A DNA stretch of 13,997 nucleotides, from positions 1 to 13,997 of the forward strand of contig DATGUP010000019.1 of assembly GCA_035301265.1 (NCBI GenBank). Direction: 5' to 3'. Positions 1-5,699 of the stretch are shown here, piece after piece. How positions within the stretch are numbered: the first letter of the stretch is position 1; the number at the start of each line of letters is the position of its first letter. Under the pieces are notes generated by a model. That model made no database searches, was not told the origin of the DNA, and worked only from the letters and a program-made list of their open reading frames with translations. The position numbers and the translations under genes were made by a program. The DNA is from DATGUP01 sp035301265 (GTDB lineage Bacteria > Bacillota > Bacilli > Bacillales > Amphibacillaceae).

Positions 1-30
1 GAGGCTGGGGCAAAACTCAGCAAAATAATA

Positions 31-69
31 ACGGTGTTCAGCTGAAAAAAGCTGGACACCGTTTCTTTA
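31..69 (+). terminator. Strong hairpin, probable (bidirectional) terminator
   Basis: Arms ACGGTGTTCAGC (31-42) and GCTGGACACCGT (51-62) pair over 12 bases with one G-T wobble around an A-rich loop. The + strand continues with TTCTTT and the - strand with TTATTATTTT, so it could act in either direction. The gene it would serve on the + strand lies left of the window. It may instead belong to a dispersed repeat occupying this edge. Confidence 0.55.
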
Positions 70-297
70 TGAGTGGTGTTGGCCTTCACTTCAGACGTTC
101 TTCGCTCGCACTGTTCCCGCAGGCATCAGCTGCGTTTTGATTCAGTCAACAATCCCATTTATCATTTTCATCATCGAGAAGAGCACTTTTACGCGAGCGA
201 CCAACTATTTACTGAAAATGCTCTTATGGATATATGAAGCAATTGGTTTTACCTATAGATTAAAACGGAAAAAGGATATCATATGAACGATCATAGA
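70..297. other. Intergenic stretch with no gene; one long inverted repeat
   Basis: No reading frame with a ribosome binding site or recognisable product was found here. The visible structure is an imperfect inverted repeat: AAGAGCACTTTT at 179-190 against AAAATGCTCTT at 215-225, one mismatch, loop of about 24 bases. Bases 90-150, read on the - strand, are GC-rich compared with their surroundings and look like the dispersed intergenic repeats of Bacillaceae. This is a memory-based impression and was not searched. Confidence 0.4.
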
Positions 298-340
298 TAA
301 AAAACAGATTGGATAAAAATTTTTCAATGATCCAATCTGT
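298..340 (-). terminator. Rho-independent terminator of the PepSY gene
   Basis: Perfect 11-base arms, ACAGATTGGAT (304-314) and ATCCAATCTGT (330-340). On the - strand the stem is followed by a run of six T (TTTTTTATC), the normal layout of an intrinsic terminator. It lies about 40 bases after the stop codon of the small PepSY gene. Confidence 0.85.
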
Positions 341-379
341 TCGGGTTGTTTTGTATCAATCTGCTCAATAGTTGTATGA

Positions 380-673
380 CTAATCAAGTTCGATTTCTAC
401 AATTTGTCCTGTATTAACATCGACATCGATTTCATATTTAACGCCTTGTTCGGTTCGTATTTCAACCTCGTAAACTAACCTACCTTTTTCATGCTCCAGT
501 TCGACTTTAACGATTTCTCCTGGCACCCGATCTTGCGCAATGTCCATGGCCTCTCTAATAGTGATTTGACGATACCAGTTAGACGGCGGATTGGGCGGCC
601 AATTTCCGGTAAAACTAGGGTGTGGCCAGTAGCCATTCGGCTGAGGAGGGATCGGGTGCGATTGATAGTACAT
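380..673 (-). CDS. Small PepSY-domain protein
   Basis: A 97-residue protein. Residues 1-35 are rich in Pro, Trp, Asn and Tyr (for example PIPPQPNGYW and NWPPNPPSNW). Residues from about 36 to the end form one PepSY repeat: an alpha-helix (REAMDIAQDRVPG) followed by beta-strands ending in YEIDVDVNTGQIVEIELD, a pattern typical of PepSY in peptidase propeptides and small Bacillus proteins. PepSY domains are usually thought to bind or inhibit peptidases outside the cell, but there is no signal peptide or membrane segment here, so location and partner are unknown. Start choice: the frame is open to an ATG at 721, but AAAGGAG lies 8 bases before the ATG at 673, so the shorter form is preferred. It is a single-gene unit with a strong terminator downstream. 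Confidence 0.75.
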   Translation of the reverse strand: MYYQSHPIPPQPNGYWPHPSFTGNWPPNPPSNWYRQITIREAMDIAQDRVPGEIVKVELEHEKGRLVYEVEIRTEQGVKYEIDVDVNTGQIVEIELD

Positions 674-930
674 ACATCCAACTCCTTTGCCATTTCTTTC
701 GTTCATTACTATTCTATGCAATGGCCTATCGTCAGTGTTTGATTTGTCAAAAATAGATAGTTGCCTACATAGAGCGGAACACTGCTTTTGTTTTCTAAAA
801 CCTTCGATTTAATGATATAAATAGATTTGATATTGAGTCCATTCAAAAAAGGATAATCGATGAGGTCATCGGGTATGCGCTTTATGTCCAATCAACGAGT
901 TATTTTAAGGACGCCCGCATAGTGTGCGTT
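674..930. other. Intergenic stretch, no supported gene
   Basis: About 257 bases between the PepSY gene and the end of the broken rhodanese gene. A 60-codon frame on the - strand (891 to 709) starts at TTG, directly after an in-frame stop, and has no ribosome binding site, so I do not call it. It should contain the promoter of the PepSY gene, but no convincing -35/-10 pair was identified. A short weak hairpin (CGCA/TGCG, around 914-928) just after the rhodanese stop is too weak to call a terminator. Confidence 0.4.
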
Positions 931-1284
931 TTAATGCCAAGCGTTTATGCTGTCTTTTACATTGTAAATCTTTTCAAATCCTTGTTTTTTAAATATTTGG
1001 CAGCGCGTCTACTTCGTATACCGCTTCGACAGATGAGAACGACATCTTGTTTCTTATCCAGTTTGGCCGCCTCATGATGCAAATCCGAAAGGGGGAATAT
1101 TTTTAAATGGCTTCAGATGGTTTGTCTGATATTCACGAGGTGTCCGGACGTCGATAAACTGAATGTCTTTATCATTAAACTTCCTTCTTGTTTCCTGAAT
1201 CGTAATGTTCGTGACGCCTTTTGCAGGCAGCAGGCGATATAAGAGTAAACTTGCTATCACTATAATGAAAAGCCATTGAAACAT
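931..1284 (-). pseudogene. Membrane-anchored rhodanese (sulfurtransferase), broken by two homopolymer indels
   Basis: With two corrections this encodes a 117-residue protein: an N-terminal membrane segment (residues about 2-19, FQWLFIIVIASLLLYRLL) then a single rhodanese domain with FIDVRTPREY and the catalytic loop CRSGIRS (Cys85). It resembles the small membrane-anchored rhodaneses of Bacillus such as YqhL (recalled, not searched). As sequenced, a run of five C on the coding strand (1091-1095) where four are expected shifts the frame to an early TGA. A run of six A (985-990) where seven are expected shifts it back, so the total length is unchanged. Both lesions sit in homopolymers, so sequencing error is as likely as true decay. 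AGGAGG lies 14 bases before the ATG, a long spacing. It lies 107 bases downstream of the CoA-disulfide reductase/rhodanese gene and was probably co-transcribed with it to handle sulfane sulfur. Confidence 0.75.
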
Positions 1285-1391
1285 GCCTACGTCTTTTCCC
1301 TCCTGATGGTGGATTCGGGGCTAGGAAAGCCTGCTATATAGGCGATTGCGGTAGTGAGCGGAGGATACCGAACCCCCGCTTTGTTTTGGAA

Positions 1392-3086
1392 TCATTTGAA
1401 ATTATACGCTGTCACGATTTTTTCTCGTCCTGTACGGATATCGTTATAATATTCATATAGGTTGATTCCTAAGTAGGAACCAGAAATGTTGTATACATTT
1501 TGGTAACCAAGGTTTCGTAAAGCCATCACCATGTTATAGCTGCGCTGGCCTGAGCGGCAATGAATATAGACGGGCTGGTTTGTTGGGATCTCATCTAGCC
1601 GTTCTCTAAATTCGCTCAAAGGAATATTGACCGCATTTTTTAAATGGCCTTGTTCGTATTCCTGTTTTTCACGAGCATCGATAATAAAGGCATTCGTTTC
1701 GACTAATTCCCGAACTTGTGAGACTTTTACTTCGGCATATTTTCCATGCAAGATGTTTAACCCGACGAGTGCGGCATGATTGACGACGTCTTTTGCTGTT
1801 CCGAGCATCGGTGAATACGTCAACTCAAGGTTTTTCAAATCTTCCAATGTTCCGTTCATCATAATCATCGTTGCTATAACGTCTATGCGTTTATCAACAT
1901 TTCCTTTTCCTATCGCCTGAGCGCCTAAGATCCGCCCGGTAGGGTATTCATAAATTAATTTAAAATGGATAGGGTGACTATTTGGCATAAGTCCAACTTT
2001 ATCCTGCGGCATAACATACACATAGTCGTAGGACATACCGGTTTCATCGGCAGTTTTAGCATTGATTCCGGTTGAAGCTGCTTTAAGATTAAACAAATGC
2101 AACGATAACGATCCGATGACACCTGGATTGCGACTTGGAATTCCGTACATATGATCAGCAGCGGCTCTTGCTTGTTTTTGTGCAGGGCCAGCTAAAGCCA
2201 GTCTTGTCGGTTTGTGCAACAGGCGGTGATAAACTTCGATCGCATCGCCCACAGCATAAATATCTTTATCACTCGTTAAATAATTGTGATCTACCTTGAT
2301 GGCTTTAGTTTCACCGATTGCCAGCCCTGCCTCTTCGGCTAAAGACGTTTCAGGTTTGACGCCGATCGCTAAAACGACTGCTTCAGCAGCTATTTTTCGT
2401 CCTGATTGCGTTTCAACATAATCTGAGGTTATTTTAGCTAAACCATCGTTTACAACAAGCTCGATGCCATGGTCGATGATTTCTTTATGCAAGATTTGTG
2501 CCATATCATAATCAAAAGGTGCCATCACTTGATTCGCAAATTCGATTAAAGACACATTGTGTCCGGCCAGTCGCAAATTTTCCGCAACTTCAACTCCGAT
2601 GAAGCCTCCGCCGATAACCGCGATATTTTTAACCTCATTTTGCTGTACGAATGATTGAATTTGTTCGACATCTGTTACGTTTCGGACGGTGAACACGTGC
2701 GGTTTATCAACACCTTCTAAATTTGGACGAATCGGCTTTGCACCAGGGGAAAGCACTAATTTATCATAGCTTTCTTCATAAGTTTCACCGGTTTGTAAAT
2801 CCTTCACTACGACTGTTTTCTCATCGCGATTAATTTTACTAACCTCTTGATGGATGCGCGCGTCAATATTAAAGCGTTTTTTGAACGCCGTAGGATTCAT
2901 TAAAACGAGTTGTTCACTCTTTGGAACAATGCCACTAAGATGATAAGGTAGGGAACAATTGGAAAAAGATACATGAGGCCCCTTTTCCAACATAATGATC
3001 TCAGCATCTTCGTCTAAGCGTCTAATTCGAGCCGCAACAGATGCGCCTCCGGCAACTCCACCGACTATTAACACTTTTTTTCTCAT
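1392..3086 (-). CDS. CoA-disulfide / CoA-persulfide reductase fused to a rhodanese domain
   Basis: A 564-residue flavoenzyme. Residues 1-450 are a pyridine nucleotide-disulfide oxidoreductase: FAD-binding VGGVAGGASVAAR near the N-terminus, single active-site Cys44 in SFSNCSLPYH, NAD(P)H-binding VIGGGFIGVE (157-166), second FAD motif IYAVGDA (276-282), and a C-terminal dimerisation region with a conserved-looking Tyr in LTYSP (about 424). Residues about 455-555 are a rhodanese domain with FIIDAREKQEYEQGH and Cys510 in HCRSGQRS. Known relatives (CoADR-RHD of Bacillus anthracis, Npsr of Shewanella) use FAD and NAD(P)H to reduce CoA disulfide, CoA persulfide or polysulfide; the rhodanese domain moves sulfane sulfur. 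The substrate preference of this protein is inferred. AAAGGAG sits about 9 bases before the ATG. The promoter carries a CstR-like operator, suggesting induction by persulfides. Length matches the fused family; the unfused enzyme is called Cdr in staphylococci. Confidence 0.93.
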   Translation of the reverse strand: MRKKVLIVGGVAGGASVAARIRRLDEDAEIIMLEKGPHVSFSNCSLPYHLSGIVPKSEQLVLMNPTAFKKRFNIDARIHQEVSKINRDEKTVVVKDLQTGETYEESYDKLVLSPGAKPIRPNLEGVDKPHVFTVRNVTDVEQIQSFVQQNEVKNIAVIGGGFIGVEVAENLRLAGHNVSLIEFANQVMAPFDYDMAQILHKEIIDHGIELVVNDGLAKITSDYVETQSGRKIAAEAVVLAIGVKPETSLAEEAGLAIGETKAIKVDHNYLTSDKDIYAVGDAIEVYHRLLHKPTRLALAGPAQKQARAAADHMYGIPSRNPGVIGSLSLHLFNLKAASTGINAKTADETGMSYDYVYVMPQDKVGLMPNSHPIHFKLIYEYPTGRILGAQAIGKGNVDKRIDVIATMIMMNGTLEDLKNLELTYSPMLGTAKDVVNHAALVGLNILHGKYAEVKVSQVRELVETNAFIIDAREKQEYEQGHLKNAVNIPLSEFRERLDEIPTNQPVYIHCRSGQRSYNMVMALRNLGYQNVYNISGSYLGINLYEYYNDIRTGREKIVTAYNFK

Positions 3087-3207
3087 AAGACGAATCTCCT
3101 TTTTTTAACGTATATTTTGTCATTTAAGCATTGATCTGATTCTTTTCATGCATATTTTAATCGGAAACAACGGATGCCCAACATGTAACGCGTCTACTAA
3201 CAAATAC

Positions 3208-3236
3208 ATCATATACCCCTATGGGTAATGTGTCAA
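3208..3236 (-). promoter_or_regulatory. Sigma-A promoter of the CoA-disulfide reductase/rhodanese unit
   Basis: On the - strand, TTGACA (3236-3231) and TATGAT (3213-3208) are separated by exactly 17 bases. Transcription would start near 3201, leaving a leader of about 115 bases before the ATG at 3086 in which I see no further structure. A palindromic operator fills most of the spacer. Confidence 0.8.
3214..3227. promoter_or_regulatory. CsoR/CstR-family operator palindrome
   Basis: TACCC-CTAT-GGGTA is a perfect 5+4+5 palindrome lying inside the promoter spacer. GC-tract palindromes of this form (ACCC...GGGT) are the known operators of the CsoR family, including the persulfide sensor CstR, which represses sulfide- and persulfide-handling genes in Gram-positive bacteria. 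Because the target encodes a CoA persulfide/disulfide reductase plus rhodaneses, CstR is more likely than copper-sensing CsoR. No regulator gene is present in the window. Confidence 0.72.
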
Positions 3237-3358
3237 TCGATCTGATAATGACGCGTGCTATACAATGGGCACGGGCGAAGGATGTTAAGGCAAGGAATTC
3301 GAAATATGCTGTTTCTTATGTGGGCGGATAACGTTTCGCGATAAAAGGTACAAAGCGT

Positions 3359-3387
3359 TTGACGAAACAAAGCGTATATGTTTATAT
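3359..3387 (+). promoter_or_regulatory. Probable sigma-A promoter of adenine deaminase
   Basis: TTGACG (3359-3364), 17 bases, TTATAT (3382-3387). Predicted start near 3394, about 15 bases before the riboswitch aptamer. A direct repeat ACAAAGCGT (3350-3358 and 3367-3375) brackets the -35 box. Confidence 0.65.
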
Positions 3388-3408
3388 AAGTAATTAATCA
3401 TTTAATGA

Positions 3409-3478
3409 GCATGTATAAGCTTGAGAATATGGCTCAGGCGTTTCTACCCGAGTGACCGTAAATCACTGGACTACATGC
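3409..3478 (+). promoter_or_regulatory. Purine riboswitch aptamer, guanine class
   Basis: All parts of the purine aptamer are visible. P1 is GCATGTA (3409-3415) with TACATGC (3472-3478). P2 is CTTGAG/CTCAGG closed by loop AATATGG. The junction is TTTCTACC. P3 is formed by CGAGTGA and TCACTGG around loop CCGTAAA. The base that decides specificity, just before the 3' P1 strand, is C at 3471, which in known switches means guanine (or hypoxanthine) rather than adenine. It precedes an adenine deaminase gene and a leader terminator, so it should be an OFF switch. In the ligand-free form, ACTG-ga-CTACATGC (3465-3478) can pair with GCATGTAG-aa-CAGT (3518-3531), overlapping the first three bases of the terminator stem, with extra pairing GGAAA (3482-3486) to TTTCC (3512-3516). 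Confidence 0.92.
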
Positions 3479-3528
3479 GTTGGAAAAGGTACGGTATGAA
3501 CATGTGCCTCCTTTCCTGCATGTAGAAC

Positions 3529-3565
3529 AGTCTGGACGAGGTCATCCAGACTTTTTTTTATTTTT
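3529..3565 (+). terminator. Riboswitch-controlled leader terminator
   Basis: AGTCTGGA (3529-3536) and TCCAGACT (3545-3552) form an 8-base stem with an 8-base loop, followed by TTTTTTTTATTTTT. It lies between the aptamer and the ribosome binding site of adenine deaminase. The first stem bases are also part of the predicted antiterminator. Confidence 0.9.
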
Positions 3566-3581
3566 AAAGGAGGCGTTAACT

Positions 3582-5366
3582 TTGTACAAAAAGCATTATG
3601 ACGTCAATACTCAATTGATGCGAGTCGCCCAAGGGGAGGAGAAGGCGGAGACGGTGATTCAAAATGGGACGCTTGTCAATGTCTTAACCGGTGAATTACT
3701 GGAAAATAAAGATGTCGCCCTTGCGCACGGTCGGATTGCGTTTGTCGGCGATGCGAGTCATGCGATCGGTCCAGAAACCGACATCATCGATGCTACAGGT
3801 AAATACATCGCCCCGGGGTTTATGGATGCGCATATGCATGTGGAAAGCACGATGCTCTCCGTCACTGAATTCGCCAAGGCCGCTCTTGTTAAAGGAACGA
3901 CAAGTATTTTTATGGATCCTCACGAAATTGCCAACGTCTTTGGACGAAAAGGCATTCGCTTGATGCACGAAGAAGGGCAGCAGTTGCCGCTGAAAGTATT
4001 CACCACGTATCCCTCTTGTGTCCCTGCAGCCGATCATTTGGAAGATGCTGGTGCGAGCGTTGGCGTCGATGATGTCAAGGAAGGTTTAACGTGGGATAAC
4101 GTTGTCGGACTCGGCGAGGTGATGAATTTTCCCGGGGTTGTCCATGGCGATTCAAAAACGATCGGTGAAATTCAAGAAACGATGAAAGCAGGCAAAACGG
4201 TCACCGGTCATTTCCCCGAGGGGACGAATGAGATGTTGCAAGCGTATATCGCAGCTGGTGTTACGTCGTGTCATGAAACGGTGACTCGCGGACAAGCGTT
4301 GACAAAGGCCCGTCTCGGCATGCACGTTATGATTCGCGAGGGTTCGGCTTGGCAAGATGTCGAAGAAGTAATCAAGATCGTGACAGAAGATCGCGTCGAT
4401 ACAGCGAATCTCATGCTTGTCACCGATGATGTCTACCCACAAACGCTCGTTGAAAAAGGGCATTTAAATCATGTCGTCCGCCGTGCGATTGAAGAAGGGG
4501 TGGATCCGGTCACCGCGATCCAAATGGCGACGATTAATCCAGCACGCTACTATAAAAAAGATGACGAGCTTGGCAGCATCGCTCCCGGAAAATGCGCCGA
4601 CATTATCATTTTGGATGATTTACAAACGGTTGAGCCCACGCTCGTTATGACTGACGGGCAAGTAGTGGTGGAAAACAAACAAATCGTCAGCACGTTTCCG
4701 AGCTTTACTTATCCAAAAGAGGTCAAACATTCGGTTCATATTGGCAAGCGGCTGGCACGGGAAGATTTTCTGTTAACCACCAATAAAAGCTGCGGCTCTG
4801 CGCGTGTTCATGTCATAAAAGTTATTGAAAACAGTGCGCGAACAGAAAAAATAGAAACGGATTTGGCTGTAGAAGACGGAAAAATCCGGCCCGATATCGA
4901 TCGCGATATAATCCCACTTGCCTGCATCGATCGCCATCATCAATCGGGACGGATTTCGCTTGGCTTTGCTTGCGGCTTCCAGCTTAAAAAAGGTGCCGTT
5001 GCTTCAACGGTAGCGCACGACAGTCATAACATGCTTGTCATGGGAGCCGATGAACAAGATATGGCAACAGCCGCCAATGCACTTGCCGATTCAGGTGGTG
5101 GGATGATCGCCGTTTGCAATGGCCGTGTTTTAGCACATGTTCAAATGCCGATCGCTGGACTCATGTCGGATCAATCTTTACACACGGTTGTTCGCGAAGT
5201 TGAAGCATTGGAAAAAGCATGGCAACATCTCGGCTGCCCGCTTCATGCACCGTTTATGACATTTTCGCTCATCGCTTTGCCCGTCATTCCCGATATACGG
5301 ATCACAAACCGAGGTCTAGCCGATGTCAATGCATTTCGTTTAGTCGAAACGGAAATACACAAATAA
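3582..5366 (+). CDS. ade: Adenine deaminase
   Basis: A 594-residue amidohydrolase that deaminates adenine to hypoxanthine and ammonia in purine salvage; family members such as B. subtilis AdeC are of similar length. Metal-binding and catalytic motifs: GFMDAHMHVES with H84 and H86, FMDPHEIANVFG, GEVMN, GHFPEG (H210), SCHETVTR (H231, E232) and TDD (D282, D283). The C-terminal part (from about residue 400) is the adenine deaminase C domain with GRISLGFACGF, VAHDSHN and NALADSGGGM. Start choice: AAAGGAGG (3566-3573) is followed after 8 bases by TTG at 3582. The frame remains open upstream to another TTG at 3480, but that would translate the riboswitch P1 region and the terminator, so it is rejected. 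Regulation by the guanine-class riboswitch fits feedback by hypoxanthine or guanine. A terminator follows the gene. Confidence 0.95.
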   Translation: MYKKHYDVNTQLMRVAQGEEKAETVIQNGTLVNVLTGELLENKDVALAHGRIAFVGDASHAIGPETDIIDATGKYIAPGFMDAHMHVESTMLSVTEFAKAALVKGTTSIFMDPHEIANVFGRKGIRLMHEEGQQLPLKVFTTYPSCVPAADHLEDAGASVGVDDVKEGLTWDNVVGLGEVMNFPGVVHGDSKTIGEIQETMKAGKTVTGHFPEGTNEMLQAYIAAGVTSCHETVTRGQALTKARLGMHVMIREGSAWQDVEEVIKIVTEDRVDTANLMLVTDDVYPQTLVEKGHLNHVVRRAIEEGVDPVTAIQMATINPARYYKKDDELGSIAPGKCADIIILDDLQTVEPTLVMTDGQVVVENKQIVSTFPSFTYPKEVKHSVHIGKRLAREDFLLTTNKSCGSARVHVIKVIENSARTEKIETDLAVEDGKIRPDIDRDIIPLACIDRHHQSGRISLGFACGFQLKKGAVASTVAHDSHNMLVMGADEQDMATAANALADSGGGMIAVCNGRVLAHVQMPIAGLMSDQSLHTVVREVEALEKAWQHLGCPLHAPFMTFSLIALPVIPDIRITNRGLADVNAFRLVETEIHK

Positions 5367-5374
5367 ATAATGAT

Positions 5375-5414
5375 AATCCTCACTCTATGCAAAACGAATG
5401 GAGTGAGGATTTTG
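5375..5414 (+). terminator. Terminator after adenine deaminase
   Basis: AATCCTCACTC (5375-5385) and GAGTGAGGATT (5401-5411) pair perfectly over 11 bases with a 15-base loop. The stem ends in TTTTG, a short U-tract. It begins 8 bases after the stop codon. Confidence 0.8.
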
Positions 5415-5687
5415 CACCAAACGACCTACCCCCAACACCGCCTTTCTTTCGATAGTATATATAAACCATCATCCATTGTGCTCGATCATTGCTCAATCCA
5501 TTTCTTCTACAACTAGAATCGAGCTAGAGCAAGCATTTCGGGGTGGATTTCCAGTTTTATTTTTTAGTTTTTGCGGCTCAAATGAGAAGATAGCTCGATG
5601 ATGATCAGATGCAACCAAATTTCTATGCATACATGATCTGTTTTGATAAAATACATATGTTAAACAAATGATAGGTGGAGATGACAG
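5415..5687. other. Intergenic stretch before the AspT-like transporter gene
   Basis: About 270 bases without a supported gene. A possible weak promoter near the transporter is TTGATA (about 5643-5648) with an AATGAT-like -10 around 5667-5672, not close to consensus. I see no riboswitch, T-box or tRNA pattern. Confidence 0.35.
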
Positions 5688-5699
5688 AAGGAGAAAATG

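Noticed and set aside
674..721. Longer start for the PepSY protein at ATG 721
   Set aside because: No ribosome binding site precedes it, whereas AAAGGAG is well placed before the ATG at 673.
709..891. 60-codon frame on the - strand
   Set aside because: TTG start directly after a stop, no ribosome binding site, no recognised domain, and overlap with the 5' region of the PepSY gene.
3333..3368. GTTTCG/CGAAAC pair as a PurR box pair upstream of ade
   Set aside because: The order of the half sites is reversed compared with the Bacillus PurR box arrangement and the flanking bases do not fit.
3480..3581. N-terminal extension of adenine deaminase by 34 codons from a TTG at 3480
   Set aside because: These codons run through the riboswitch antiterminator and the terminator T-run. 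A strong ribosome binding site (AAAGGAGG) and TTG at 3582 give the normal family start.
5521..5560. GGGGTGGATTTCC as a T-box sequence
   Set aside because: It lacks the AGGGTGGNACCGCG core and the Stem I and terminator features of a T-box leader.
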